DNA of 64,000 bases from the NCBI GenBank assembly GCA_022511345.1, contig JAFLRR010000008.1:51810-115809 (forward strand), written 5' to 3'. The notes beneath the pieces are model-generated. The model was not told the origin of the DNA. It worked only from the letters and a program-made list of their open reading frames with translations, and searched no databases. Both the position numbers and the translations under genes were made by a program. The stretch is from Alistipes sp. Its GTDB lineage: Bacteria > Bacteroidota > Bacteroidia > Bacteroidales > Rikenellaceae. Shown here one piece after another: positions 1 to 8,232 of this stretch (positions are counted from its first letter, which is position 1; each line of letters begins with the position of its first letter).

Positions 1-423
1 ATGATAGATATACTGAACGGCATATATGAGGTGCTGCCCAAGTATGCCTCGCCCGAGAGCGGCATGTGGTATCAGGTCTTGGAGCTTCCGGAGCGCGAGG
101 GCAACTATGAGGAGGCTACCGGCTCGATAATGTTCATCTACGCCATGATGAAGGGTTCGCGTCTGGGATACCTGCCCGCAGAGATGCGCGCCGAGTCGAT
201 GCGTCTGTATGAGAAGTTCGTCGACAGATTCGTGCGCCTGAACGAGGACGGAACCATATCGATTACCGACTGCTGCGCCGTGGCTGGCCTGGGAGGTAGC
301 AGCATGCGCAGCGGCGATTTCGACTACTACATCTCGGAGCCCATCATAGAGAACGACTGCAAGGGCGTGGGTCCCTTCATCTGGGCATCGCTCGAGTATG
401 AGAAGGAGAAGGGCATGATCTGA
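1..423 (+). CDS. GH105/GH88-type unsaturated rhamnogalacturonyl hydrolase, C-terminal part
   Basis: This looks like the last 140 residues of a family 105 glycoside hydrolase, which removes the unsaturated uronic acid from the non-reducing end of rhamnogalacturonan oligosaccharides. Visible features are the aromatic WYQV stretch near residue 23, NYEEATGS at 35-42, and the alpha/alpha-barrel pattern of repeated helices ending in FIWASLEYEK. Family members are about 350-400 residues, so the gene starts before the window and the ATG at base 1 is probably internal. It is followed by a strong hairpin terminator. Its pectin role matches the GH28 and rhamnose genes 40 kb downstream, but the two are not adjacent. 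The family call is from recognition of motifs, not a search. Confidence 0.8.
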   Translation: MIDILNGIYEVLPKYASPESGMWYQVLELPEREGNYEEATGSIMFIYAMMKGSRLGYLPAEMRAESMRLYEKFVDRFVRLNEDGTISITDCCAVAGLGGSSMRSGDFDYYISEPIIENDCKGVGPFIWASLEYEKEKGMI

Positions 424-441
424 TTCTTCGGAGTATGAAAA

Positions 442-484
442 CGACGGGGAGAGTTCCAGCGGAACCCTCCCCGTCGAATTTTTT
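442..484. terminator. Bidirectional hairpin terminator
   Basis: A 9-bp perfect stem (442-450 with 468-476) with an inner GTTCC/GGAAC helix is followed by a T-run on the plus strand and by TTTT on the minus strand. It separates the convergent GH105 and 499-816 genes. Confidence 0.75.
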
Positions 485-498
485 CGGGGTGCCGATGG

Positions 499-816
499 TT
501 AATCCTTCATGGCATCCTTGACCTTGTCGGCAGCATCGGCAATCTTCTCCTTGACGGTGTGCTTGTACTGGTCGACCTTCTCGCCCACTGTGTGCTTGTA
601 CTGGTCGACCTTTTCGCCCACGGTGTGCTTGATTTGCGAAGCCTTGTCGGCCACCTTGTCGCGCAGCTGCGAGGCGTTGTCGGCGATTTTGTCCTTGATC
701 TCTGCGGCTTTGTCGCATGTGCTGTGGCACGAGCCGTAGTTCTTGGTGTTGTCCTTGTTCCAGTCGCTGCCGCTGTCGGCAGTGTTGTGGTTGCGGTTGT
801 CGAATTTGTTCTCCAT
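499..816 (-). CDS. Small hydrophilic amphipathic-helix repeat protein (LEA/YtxH-like)
   Basis: A 105-residue, highly charged, soluble protein. The first third is Asn/Asp-rich and the rest is a long amphipathic helix made of 11-residue units such as HTVGEKVDQYK (two exact copies) flanked by degenerate DKVADKASQIK units. Eleven-residue periodicity is typical of late-embryogenesis-abundant and apolipoprotein-like stress proteins, so a desiccation, osmotic or membrane-protective role is possible but is inference. I start at the ATG at 816; an in-frame ATG at 843 would add nine residues and overlap the stop of the upstream membrane-protein gene. It probably forms a two-gene operon with that gene (830-1105), another stress-type protein. 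Confidence 0.7.
   Translation of the reverse strand: MENKFDNRNHNTADSGSDWNKDNTKNYGSCHSTCDKAAEIKDKIADNASQLRDKVADKASQIKHTVGEKVDQYKHTVGEKVDQYKHTVKEKIADAADKVKDAMKD
559..624 (-). repeat. Two tandem 33-bp repeats inside the amphipathic-helix gene
   Basis: Units 559-591 and 592-624 differ at only two or three positions and each encodes one 11-residue helix repeat. Repeat number could vary between strains by slippage. Confidence 0.85.
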
Positions 817-829
817 ATGCGTGAAATTT

Positions 830-1105
830 TTAGGATTGTGCATTTTCGCGGACGTTGTTGTGGCGGGAGAGTGCCGAGACTATCCACAGCAGCACGATGG
901 CTCCCACAAGCGCGGTGACCAGACTGCCGAAGGTGCCCACGGCGAAGAGACCTGCCAGCGAGAAGAGCCAGCCGCCCAGAACGCCGCCGATTATGCCGAC
1001 GATGAGATTGATCCACAGACCTGCTCCGCGGCCCTTGACCATCAGGTTCGCCAGCCATCCGGCGACGAGACCTATCAAAAGATACCATAAGAAAAACATA
1101 GGCAT
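830..1105 (-). CDS. GlsB/YeaQ/YmgE family stress-response membrane protein
   Basis: A 91-residue inner-membrane protein with three hydrophobic segments. It carries the transglycosylase-associated (Transgly_assoc) family signature: N-terminal FLWYLLIGLVAGWLANLM, then GLWINLIVGIIGGVLGGWLF, then a third helix ending in IVLLWIVSAL. The family is small (80-90 residues), rich in Gly, and often induced by general stress; its molecular role is unknown. It lies directly upstream of the small amphipathic-helix gene on the same strand and likely shares its transcript. Length is normal for the family. Confidence 0.88.
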   Translation of the reverse strand: MPMFFLWYLLIGLVAGWLANLMVKGRGAGLWINLIVGIIGGVLGGWLFSLAGLFAVGTFGSLVTALVGAIVLLWIVSALSRHNNVRENAQS

Positions 1106-1170
1106 AAAAATTTAACAAGTTTCGGCCGAATGCCGGCAAAATCCGTTCCGCAGTGGTTGGCCGGGCAATA

Positions 1171-1206
1171 AAAAAGAGACGCTGCACGGCGGCAGCATCT
1201 CTTTTT
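1171..1206 (-). terminator. Terminator of the cysteine desulfidase gene
   Basis: A stem (GCTGC/GCAGC extended by AAGAGA/TCTCTT with one mismatch) is followed on the minus strand by a run of T. It lies 42 bases after the stop at 1248. Confidence 0.7.
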
Positions 1207-1247
1207 CAGTGCATTGGGCGATTTTAGCCGGTGAGGCTCATGTGAGG

Positions 1248-2546
1248 CTAACGGCAAATATCCTTGCCGGTCATGATGTCGAGAACCATGCGGTCGGTCT
1301 CATTCATGGCCTCGCGGCCTATGTCGGTCAGATTGCGTATCGAGCGGTCGACATCGTCGTCGATGATGCCCTCGACCTGGGTCACGCAGCGGTTCTCCAT
1401 GGCCAGCATTGCCGAGAGGATGGCCGTGGATACGCCGCTCGAGAGCTTGAGGGCGCAGCTCGGCTTGGCTCCGTCGCATATCATGCCCGTGAGGTTGGCT
1501 ATCATGTTCTTGACGGCTGCGGCGACCTGGTCGTAGCCTCCGCCCATGAGGTAGGTTATGCCGCAGCTCGAACCGGTGGCCGCCACCACGCAGCCGCAGA
1601 GGGCCGAGAGGCGGCCGAGACTGCTCTTGATATATATGACCGTCAGATGGCTGAGGATGAGCGCGCGGACCGTGGCCTCGGTGTCTGCGCCGCACTCCTC
1701 GGCGTAGACCACGACAGGGAGTGTCGCGGCGATGCCCTGGTTGCCGCTGCCGGAGTTGCTCATGACCGGGATGGGTGCGCCGGCCATGCGGGCGTCGCAG
1801 GCGGCCGAGGTGTAGGAGAGGATGCGCGAAAAGATGCTGTCGCCGATGATGCGGCGCTGGCGCTCCAGGCGCAGGGTGCGGCCGAGAGCGTGTCCGTAGT
1901 CGCCCTCGAAGGAGCGTTCGGCGGCGGCCTTGTTGAGACGGCGCGACTCGAGGATGAATTCTATCTCCTCGAGCGGCGAGGTGATGGCGAACTCCCACAC
2001 GCGGCGCATGGAGAGCTCCGGTTCGTCGTCAGACTGCTCCTCCGCAGCGGTGTCGGTGCGGTTATCCAGAAGCGTGCGACCGTTGAGCGACTCGAATACG
2101 AAGCGGGTGTGCTGGCCCGATATGACGGCCGTGGCAGTATGGTCGCCGGCTGAGGCCTCGACCTCGATGTAGAGCTTCTCGGCTGTTTGGTCGCAGAGCG
2201 ATATGGATATGCGTCCCGCGAGCATGAACTCGCGGGCGCGGTCTATGGTTTCGGCATCGGTGCCGTCGAGAACCTCCAGACCGCGCTCGGAGCCGCCGCG
2301 CAGGGCTCCGATGGCGATGGCCACAGGCAGACCCGTCATGCCAGTGCCGGGTATTCCCACGCCCATGGCATTCTTGAGTATGTTGGCGCTCAGGCGCACT
2401 GCGACATTGTCGGGCGTGCGGCCGAGCAGTTCGGTGGTACGGGCGGTGCAGAGCGCTACGGCCACGGGTTCGGTGCAGCCGGTGGCGGGCACCACTTCGC
2501 GTTGGATGAGCGCTATGATTTTGCGACGTTCTGACGAGGGTATCAT
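1248..2546 (-). CDS. L-cysteine desulfidase family protein (UPF0597, YhaM/CyuA-like)
   Basis: A 432-residue cytoplasmic protein of the UPF0597 family. Members bind a [4Fe-4S] cluster and break down L-cysteine to pyruvate, sulfide and ammonia; the fold resembles the alpha part of iron-sulfur L-serine dehydratase. Visible hallmarks are VPATGCTEP with Cys24 near the N terminus, SNSGSGNQG in the middle, GSSCGITYLMGGG, and MICDGAKPSCALK towards the C terminus, which provide the conserved cysteines. Length is typical. It is monocistronic: a TATATTTG -7 box lies about 25 bases upstream and a terminator follows. Desulfidase rather than serine dehydratase activity is inferred from the family. Confidence 0.88.
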   Translation of the reverse strand: MIPSSERRKIIALIQREVVPATGCTEPVAVALCTARTTELLGRTPDNVAVRLSANILKNAMGVGIPGTGMTGLPVAIAIGALRGGSERGLEVLDGTDAETIDRAREFMLAGRISISLCDQTAEKLYIEVEASAGDHTATAVISGQHTRFVFESLNGRTLLDNRTDTAAEEQSDDEPELSMRRVWEFAITSPLEEIEFILESRRLNKAAAERSFEGDYGHALGRTLRLERQRRIIGDSIFSRILSYTSAACDARMAGAPIPVMSNSGSGNQGIAATLPVVVYAEECGADTEATVRALILSHLTVIYIKSSLGRLSALCGCVVAATGSSCGITYLMGGGYDQVAAAVKNMIANLTGMICDGAKPSCALKLSSGVSTAILSAMLAMENRCVTQVEGIIDDDVDRSIRNLTDIGREAMNETDRMVLDIMTGKDICR

Positions 2547-2568
2547 ATGCCGGAGATTTGTTTATGTA

Positions 2569-2576
2569 CAAATATA
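2569..2576 (-). promoter_or_regulatory. Bacteroidetes -7 box for the cysteine desulfidase gene
   Basis: TATATTTG on the minus strand, 23 bases before the ATG, matches TAnnTTTG. I see no clear TTTG at the -33 position. Confidence 0.5.
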
Positions 2577-2608
2577 ATGTTTTTTTCGTTTCGGCGGCTG
2601 CAGGTACG

Positions 2609-2635
2609 AAAAACGGCGCATCGGATGATGCGCCG
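2609..2635 (-). terminator. Terminator after tRNA-Leu
   Basis: A perfect 9-bp GC-rich stem (2614-2622 with 2627-2635), loop of four, followed on the minus strand by TTTTT. It lies immediately after the 3' end of the tRNA. Confidence 0.88.
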
Positions 2636-2639
2636 CAAG

Positions 2640-2725
2640 TACTCGAAGCCGGGGTCGAACCGGCACGGCCATTACTGGCCACAGGATTTTAAGTCCGGCG
2701 TGTCTACCTATTCCACCATTCGAGC
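2640..2725 (-). tRNA. tRNA-Leu (anticodon UAA)
   Basis: The minus strand folds as an 86-nt class II tRNA. The acceptor stem is GCTCGAA with TTCGAGT (first pair G-U), the anticodon loop is CTTAAAA with anticodon TAA, there is a long variable arm, and the T arm contains GGTTCGACCCC. The discriminator is A and no CCA is encoded, so CCA must be added after transcription. A36 and A37 make it a MiaA-type substrate, and miaA is the next gene upstream on the same strand. Confidence 0.95.
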
Positions 2726-2792
2726 AGCCCCGCTTGTGCGGACGCGCAAAAGTATAAATTAATTCGCTATTTCACAAACCGCAAGGCGCTTT

Positions 2793-3698
2793 TCAGCGTG
2801 TGCCGTCGATGTGGCCGATGATGTGAGCTGTGTCATCTGGCGCAAACCATTCGATTTGAGGGTCGCGGCGGAACCAGGTCATCTGACGCTTGGCATAGCG
2901 GCGGGTGTTGCGTTTGATAAGCTCGACGGCCTGCTCGCGCGTGAGCGTGCCGTCGAACATCTCGAAGAGCTCCTTGTAGCCTACGGTCTGCAGCGAGTTG
3001 AGCTCGCGGAACGGGTAGACGGCGCGCGCCTCCTGCTCCAGCCCCTCGGCCATCATGGCATCTACGCGGCGGTCTATGCGAGCGTAGAGCTCCTCGCGTG
3101 GCAGCTGAAGACCTATTTTGATGATTCTGAACGGCCGCTCGCGCCGTACGCCCGAACGTTGGCGGGAGTAGGGTATGCCGGTCTGGATGCAGACCTCGAG
3201 CGCACGCTGCACGCGGGCGGGGTTGCTGCGGTCGACGGCGGCGTAGTAGTCGGGGTCGAGTCTGCGCAGCTCCTCGGCCAGGGCTGCTATGCCTTCCCGC
3301 TCCATGCGCAGGGTGAGCTGGCGCCTGAGCTCGGGGTCGGCCTTGGGCAGGTCGTCCATGCCCTGGCACAGGGCCTGCACGTAGAGTCCCGAGCCGCCGA
3401 CGGCGATGACCGTGGAGTGTGTGCGGAAAAGCTGCCCGAGCAGAGCGAGAGCCTGTACCTCATATTCGCCGCAGTTGAAATCGTCGGTTATCTGGTGCGA
3501 GGCTATGAAGTGGTGTTCGGCGGCGGCGAGCTGCTCGGCTGCAGGCTGTGCAGTGCCGATGGGTATGCCCCGGTATATCTGTCTCGAGTCGGCCGAGACT
3601 ATCGGGGCGGCGTAGTGCTGCGCCAGACGTATGCTCAGGTCGGTTTTGCCGCACCCGGTGGGCCCGACTATCACTATCAGACGGCTGTCAGTATTCAT
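2793..3698 (-). CDS. miaA: tRNA dimethylallyltransferase
   Basis: Transfers the dimethylallyl group of DMAPP to N6 of adenosine 37 in tRNAs that read codons starting with U. The 301-residue protein has the P-loop VGPTGCGKT at 11-19, the SADSRQIYRG motif that recognises A37, VGGSGLYVQAL, and the C-terminal RNTRRYAKRQMTWFRRD motif. Length is normal. The ATG lies inside the 3' end of the upstream gene (11-bp overlap), indicating translational coupling. tRNA-Leu(UAA), a likely substrate, is just downstream, and dxs, the first enzyme of DMAPP synthesis, is two genes upstream. Confidence 0.97.
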   Translation of the reverse strand: MNTDSRLIVIVGPTGCGKTDLSIRLAQHYAAPIVSADSRQIYRGIPIGTAQPAAEQLAAAEHHFIASHQITDDFNCGEYEVQALALLGQLFRTHSTVIAVGGSGLYVQALCQGMDDLPKADPELRRQLTLRMEREGIAALAEELRRLDPDYYAAVDRSNPARVQRALEVCIQTGIPYSRQRSGVRRERPFRIIKIGLQLPREELYARIDRRVDAMMAEGLEQEARAVYPFRELNSLQTVGYKELFEMFDGTLTREQAVELIKRNTRRYAKRQMTWFRRDPQIEWFAPDDTAHIIGHIDGTR

Positions 3699-4194
3699 CG
3701 TCGTAGCTGTCGTCGCCGTCGAAATCGCTGTAGTCGCCCATCATCTGCTCGAAAATCGAGCCTTCGTCCTCGTTCAGCTCGGGGTCGAACTGGTCCGGAG
3801 CCGGCGCATGCTCGAAGACCACGGCAGGGTAGCTGCGGCCGGGTACGGGTTCCGAGGCGTCGATGAACTCGAGGTAATAGGCGCGGTCGGTGAAGATGTC
3901 GAATAACCATATCAGCCGGTCGTGCAGTCCCTGAAGCACGTCGCGCAGCATGACGCTGTCCATAGGTGCCGGCGCATCGGGTCCGGAATCGCCCATATCC
4001 ATGAGTGTGAACTCACGGCGGCGCTGCCACTCTCCGTCGGCCGTGAAGAACGAGGCCATGCACTCCTGGTATCGGAGCGTGCGGAGGATGAATTGGTGGA
4101 AGTGCAGCAGCGAGGTGTCGGAGAGCAGCTCGAAGTCGCGGACGAAGTTGTCGTTCTCGTCGCTCAGCATGCGGAACTTGAATACCATTGGCAT
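3688..4194 (-). CDS. Plasmid pRiA4b ORF-3-like / IS1096 passenger TnpR family protein
   Basis: A 168-residue soluble protein. The N-terminal two thirds (VFKFRMLSDENDNFVRDFEL, then FHQFILRTLRYQECMASFF, then RLIWLFDIFTDRAYYLEFI) match the pRiA4b ORF-3-like fold, although no transposon is seen here. The C terminus is a strongly acidic tail (FDGDDSYDDEY). Such genes are common single-copy chromosomal genes in Bacteroidales beside miaA or dxs, so the transposon-derived name says little about function. It sits 21 bases after dxs and overlaps miaA by 11 bases, so it is likely co-transcribed with both. Function unknown. Confidence 0.75.
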   Translation of the reverse strand: MPMVFKFRMLSDENDNFVRDFELLSDTSLLHFHQFILRTLRYQECMASFFTADGEWQRRREFTLMDMGDSGPDAPAPMDSVMLRDVLQGLHDRLIWLFDIFTDRAYYLEFIDASEPVPGRSYPAVVFEHAPAPDQFDPELNEDEGSIFEQMMGDYSDFDGDDSYDDEY

Positions 4195-4215
4195 TGTGAT
4201 GCAGTGTTTTAGGGG

Positions 4216-6090
4216 TTAGCTTTCGAGTATTGCGGTAAGTATGCCCTCGCGGTCGAATCCGCACTGTCGGTGCAGCTCGGCGACGGTGCCGTGCTCGACG
4301 AAACTGTCGCCGATGCCCAGCGAGCGGACGCGGATGCCGAAGCCGCGGTCGTTTAGCCATGCCGAGATGCTCTGGCCGGCGCCGCCGCGCACTATGCCGT
4401 CCTCGACGGTTACCAGGCGGCTGAAGCTGCGGCCTATCTGTTCGAGCATCTGCTCGTCCAGCGGGCGGATGAAGCGCAGGTCGTAGTGTGCGGCGTCGAT
4501 GCCTCTTGCGGCAGCGTCGGCGCAGGCGGCGGCAGTGTCGGCGCAGGTGGTGCCGATGCTCAGCACGGCCGTGCCGGTGCCTCGGCGCAGGCAGCGTCCG
4601 CGGCCGACGGGAATCGCTGTAAAGGGAACATCGCGCCATTCGACTCCGGCTCCGGCGCCGCGCGGGTAGCGTATGACGAAGGGCGCCGGGGTGTTCAGAG
4701 CCGTGAACATCATGTTGCGCAGCTCGGCCTCGTCGGCCGGGGCGGCGACGATCAATCCCGGCACGGAGCCGAAGCAGGCCATGTCGAACATGCCGTGGTG
4801 CGTGGCTCCGTCCTCGCCCACAAGACCGCCGCGGTCGAGGCACATGACGACATGGAGGTTTTGTATGGCTACGTCGTGGATGACATTGTCGTAGGCGCGT
4901 TGCATGAATGTCGAGTAGATGTTGCAGAAGGGTACCATGCCGGCTGCGGCCAGACCGGCCGAGAATGTGACGGCGTGGCCCTCGGCGATGCCTACATCGA
5001 AGCAGCGGTGGGGCATCTCTCTCATCAGAATGTCCATCGAGCAGCCCGAGAGCATGGCCGGCGTGATGCCCACCACGCGATTGTCGGCGCGTGCCAGCTC
5101 GAGCAGCGTCTGCCCGAATACATCCTGGTAGCGCGCCACGGCGGGAGCCTGACGCAGCCGCTCGCCGGTATCGGGGTTGAAGCAGCCGGGGGCATGCCAC
5201 ACGGTGCGGTCCTCCTCGGCAGGCGTGTAGCCCTTGCCCTTGACTGTCATCACATGCAGCAACTTTGGGCCGCCGATGTTGCGCAGGGCCGACAGGACGT
5301 CGACGAGCTCGTTGAGATTATGGCCGTCGACGGGCCCGAAGTATCTGAAATTGAAGCTCTCGAACATGTTGCTGTTTTTGAGCAGACCCTGCTTGACGGC
5401 GTTGCCCGTCTTCTGGAAGCAGTGGAGTAAGAAGGGTACATGGGCCAATATGCGCCACAGGCGGCGCTTGATGCGGTTGTAGAGTCTCGAGGTGGAGATT
5501 CTGACCAGATAGCTCTTCAGGGCGCCGGTGGCCTTGTCGATGGATATGTTGTTGTCGTTGAGGATTATCAGCAGGTCGGTGTCGGGGCTGGCTCCGGCGT
5601 TGTTAAGCCCTTCGAATGCCAATCCGCCGGTCATGGCGCCGTCGCCGATGACGGCCACGGTCTTGAAGCTCCGGCCGCACATCTCGGCTGCCTTGGCCAT
5701 GCCGAATGCCGCCGAGACCGAGACCGACGAGTGTCCGCCGCCGAATGCGTCGTATGGGCTCTCGGCCATGCGCGGGAAGCCGCTGATGCCGCCCAGCATG
5801 CGCTTGCGGCGGAATGCCTCGCGGCGGCCAGTGATGATTTTGTGGGCATAGGCCTGATGTCCCACATCCCAGATGAGTTTGTCGCCGGGAGTCTCGTAGA
5901 CGTAGTGCAGGGCTGCGGCCAGCTCGACGGCGCCCAGACTCGAGGCCAGATGCCCGGGGTTGACCGAGCACTGCTCGATGATGTAGTGCCGAAGTTCGTC
6001 GCAGTAGCAACGCAACTCCTCGCGGGATAGGCCTTTGAGGTCGGCGGGCGAGTCGACCGTGCCGAGGTATTTGTACTCCTTGTCGTCCAT
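4216..6090 (-). CDS. dxs: 1-deoxy-D-xylulose-5-phosphate synthase
   Basis: Condenses pyruvate and glyceraldehyde 3-phosphate to DXP, the first step of the MEP isoprenoid route and a precursor of pyridoxal phosphate and thiamine. The 624-residue protein shows the transketolase-like order: N-terminal LIWDVGHQAYAHKI, the thiamine-pyrophosphate motif GDGAMTGG, GPVDGHNL, then the pyrimidine-binding domain with GITPAMLSGCS and VGIAEGHAV and a C-terminal transketolase domain. I start at the ATG at 6090 (MDDKEYKYLG). A TTG nine codons upstream overlaps the -7 box and is unlikely. It heads the group dxs, pRiA4b-like, miaA. Confidence 0.96.
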   Translation of the reverse strand: MDDKEYKYLGTVDSPADLKGLSREELRCYCDELRHYIIEQCSVNPGHLASSLGAVELAAALHYVYETPGDKLIWDVGHQAYAHKIITGRREAFRRKRMLGGISGFPRMAESPYDAFGGGHSSVSVSAAFGMAKAAEMCGRSFKTVAVIGDGAMTGGLAFEGLNNAGASPDTDLLIILNDNNISIDKATGALKSYLVRISTSRLYNRIKRRLWRILAHVPFLLHCFQKTGNAVKQGLLKNSNMFESFNFRYFGPVDGHNLNELVDVLSALRNIGGPKLLHVMTVKGKGYTPAEEDRTVWHAPGCFNPDTGERLRQAPAVARYQDVFGQTLLELARADNRVVGITPAMLSGCSMDILMREMPHRCFDVGIAEGHAVTFSAGLAAAGMVPFCNIYSTFMQRAYDNVIHDVAIQNLHVVMCLDRGGLVGEDGATHHGMFDMACFGSVPGLIVAAPADEAELRNMMFTALNTPAPFVIRYPRGAGAGVEWRDVPFTAIPVGRGRCLRRGTGTAVLSIGTTCADTAAACADAAARGIDAAHYDLRFIRPLDEQMLEQIGRSFSRLVTVEDGIVRGGAGQSISAWLNDRGFGIRVRSLGIGDSFVEHGTVAELHRQCGFDREGILTAILES

Positions 6091-6114
6091 CTGGCTGCTG
6101 AAGGTTTCGATGCG

Positions 6115-6122
6115 CAAATATA
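6115..6122 (-). promoter_or_regulatory. -7 box for dxs
   Basis: TATATTTG on the minus strand, 24 bases before the dxs ATG. It fits TAnnTTTG; the -33 box is weak. Confidence 0.5.
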
Positions 6123-6157
6123 GCTATAAAAAGTCGACGGGCAAAGCCGGTGCCGGG

Positions 6158-7582
6158 CTATGCGCCGGCCTGGTCGCGGCGGCGGAGTCCGTACTCTGCA
6201 GCCAGGCGCTCCATCATGGCGCTGGCTTCTTCGTAGCGGTTGGGTATCTCGCCGTCGAGGATGGCGTTCTTGATGCGCTCCTTGATTTCGCCTATTATGG
6301 CGCAGGGGCCGATGTCGTAGGTCTGCATGATGGTTTGGCCAGTGACTGGCGGCTGGAAGTTGCGGATGCGGTCGCGCTCCTCCAGATCCTTCATCTTGCG
6401 GCGCACCAGCTCGAAGTTGGCCATGTAGCGTTTGACCTTGGTGTCGATGCCCGAGGTTATGTCGGCCTCGCAGAGGGTCATGAGCTTGTCGACGTCGTCG
6501 CCGGCCTCGAAAAGCAGTCGCCGCACGGCCGAGTCGGTGACCATATCCTCCGACAGTATTATGGGGCGCAGATGCAGGAAGACCATCTTCTGGACGAACT
6601 TCATGTGTTCGTTCATGGGCAGCTTCAGGCGGCGGAAGAGCGCCGGAACCATCTTCGAGCCCAGCACTTCGTGGGAGTGGAACGTCCAGCCGACATGGGG
6701 GTCGTAGGCCTTGGTCAGGGGTTTGGCTATGTCGTGCATGACGGCGGCCCAGCGAAGCCACAAATCGTCGGAGCGGCGGGCGACATTGTCGAGAACCTTG
6801 AGCGTGTGGTCGAAGTTGTCCTTGTGGGCATGCGCTCCGCGGCGCTCGACCCCTTTCAGAGCGTGCAACTCGGGAAATATCAGCTCCAGCAGGCCCGTGA
6901 GCTCGAGCAGGCGGAAGCCGATCGAGGGGGCCGGCGAGGCGACGATTTTGTTGAGTTCGGCGGCGATTCTCTCGCCCGACACTATGCGTATGCGTTCGCG
7001 GTTGCGGGCGATGGCGTCGAAAGTCTGTTCCTCGATGTCGAAGCCCAGCTGCGAGGCGAACCTCACGGCCCGCATCATGCGCAGCGGGTCGTCGGAGAAG
7101 GTTATGTCGGGGTCGCAGGGGGTGCGGATGATGCAGTCGTCGAGATCGTCCATGCCGCCGAAGGGGTCGACCAGTTCGCCGAAGTCCTCCTCGTTGAGCG
7201 ACCAGGCCAGGGCGTTGATGGTGAAGTCGCGACGCCGCTGGTCGTCCTCGAGGGTGCCGGCCTCGACGTGGGGTTTGCGCGAATCGCGGCTGTAGGATTC
7301 GCGGCGTGCGCCGACGAACTCGATCTCCATGCCGTCGGCGCGCAGCATGGCCGTGCCGAAGGTTTTGAAGACGGATACCTTGGTGCGCAGCTCGGCGGCC
7401 AGGGCCTCGGCAATCTCTATGCCGCTGCCCGTGACCACTATGTCGATGTCGGTCGAGGGCCGGCGAAGATACCAGTCGCGGACATAGCCCCCGATGACGA
7501 ATGCGCGCATGTCGAGCCTCTCGGCTATGCGGGATATGCGGCCGAATACGGGCCGCGAAAGAGGACTCTGCTTATCGGACAT
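6158..7582 (-). CDS. CCA tRNA nucleotidyltransferase (PolyA polymerase family) with HD domain
   Basis: A 474-residue class II nucleotidyltransferase that builds or repairs the 3' CCA end of tRNA. The head domain has the signature GGYVRDWYL followed by DIDIVV (metal-binding aspartates); next come the RRDFTINA motif and a C-terminal HD phosphohydrolase domain (DNFDHTLKVLDN and MHDIAKP). This architecture is standard in Bacteroidetes. Both tRNAs in the window lack an encoded CCA, so the enzyme is needed for their maturation. The ATG overlaps the end of the upstream SGNH-hydrolase gene by 11 bases, suggesting coupled translation. Confidence 0.92.
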   Translation of the reverse strand: MSDKQSPLSRPVFGRISRIAERLDMRAFVIGGYVRDWYLRRPSTDIDIVVTGSGIEIAEALAAELRTKVSVFKTFGTAMLRADGMEIEFVGARRESYSRDSRKPHVEAGTLEDDQRRRDFTINALAWSLNEEDFGELVDPFGGMDDLDDCIIRTPCDPDITFSDDPLRMMRAVRFASQLGFDIEEQTFDAIARNRERIRIVSGERIAAELNKIVASPAPSIGFRLLELTGLLELIFPELHALKGVERRGAHAHKDNFDHTLKVLDNVARRSDDLWLRWAAVMHDIAKPLTKAYDPHVGWTFHSHEVLGSKMVPALFRRLKLPMNEHMKFVQKMVFLHLRPIILSEDMVTDSAVRRLLFEAGDDVDKLMTLCEADITSGIDTKVKRYMANFELVRRKMKDLEERDRIRNFQPPVTGQTIMQTYDIGPCAIIGEIKERIKNAILDGEIPNRYEEASAMMERLAAEYGLRRRDQAGA

Positions 7583-8219
7583 ACTCCTTTACGGTGTCAC
7601 GCCAGAGCAGGTAGCCGCTGCCCATCAGATGCAGACCGTCGTTGGTGTAATCGCTGTTCAGCAGACCCTGCGCATCGGAGAGAACGGAGTGCAGGTCGAT
7701 GTAGACGATGCCCTTGTCGGAGCACATGGCGCGCAGCAGCTCGTTGGTGCGCACTATCAGCTCGTTCTTGTTGACCACACGGTTCGAGTAGCCATCGATG
7801 TTGGGGTTGACGGGCAGGATGCTCTGCACGTAGAACTTCGTGCGGGGCGACTCGGAGGCGAAGCGGTCGACGATTTTGGTTATGTCGGCGACTATATCCT
7901 CGGGGGTGCGTCCTGCCGAGAGGTCGTTGGTGCCTATCATGAGGAAGAGCTTGCGCGGATGACCCGAGACGATGGGATCCAGGCGGTCGAACATCCAGTC
8001 GGCGCGGTCGGCGCTGATGCCGCGGTTCTTGATGTGCTTGCAGCCGAAGAGTTCGGCCCACTCGCCGCCGTCGGTGATGCTGTTGCCGAGAAATACCACG
8101 TCGCGGCCGGTTATGGGAAGCGCTTCGAAGAGCGAACGCTTCTGATAGTTGTAGCGGCTCTGCGCGCAGAGGGGCAGTACGGCCGCAAGGGCGATGAGTG
8201 TTGCGATGAGTCGTTTCAT
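7572..8219 (-). CDS. Exported SGNH/GDSL-type hydrolase
   Basis: A 215-residue protein with an N-terminal signal peptide (hydrophobic residues 5-17, cleavage near LCAQS). SGNH blocks are all present: block I GNSITDGG with the nucleophile Ser, the Gly in block II, block III GTNDLS, and block V DGLHLMGSGY with Asp and His. The family removes acyl or acetyl groups from carbohydrates or lipids in the periplasm or outer membrane; this one resembles the platelet-activating-factor acetylhydrolase subgroup common in Bacteroidetes. The substrate cannot be told from sequence. It lies 13 bases after pdxJ and overlaps the CCA-adding enzyme gene. Confidence 0.88.
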   Translation of the reverse strand: MKRLIATLIALAAVLPLCAQSRYNYQKRSLFEALPITGRDVVFLGNSITDGGEWAELFGCKHIKNRGISADRADWMFDRLDPIVSGHPRKLFLMIGTNDLSAGRTPEDIVADITKIVDRFASESPRTKFYVQSILPVNPNIDGYSNRVVNKNELIVRTNELLRAMCSDKGIVYIDLHSVLSDAQGLLNSDYTNDGLHLMGSGYLLWRDTVKEYVR

Positions 8220-8232
8220 AATCGTGATGTTT

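Noticed and set aside
3688..4194. Transposon because of the IS1096/TnpR family name
   Set aside because: The gene is a single chromosomal gene in an operon; no inverted repeats or transposase around it.
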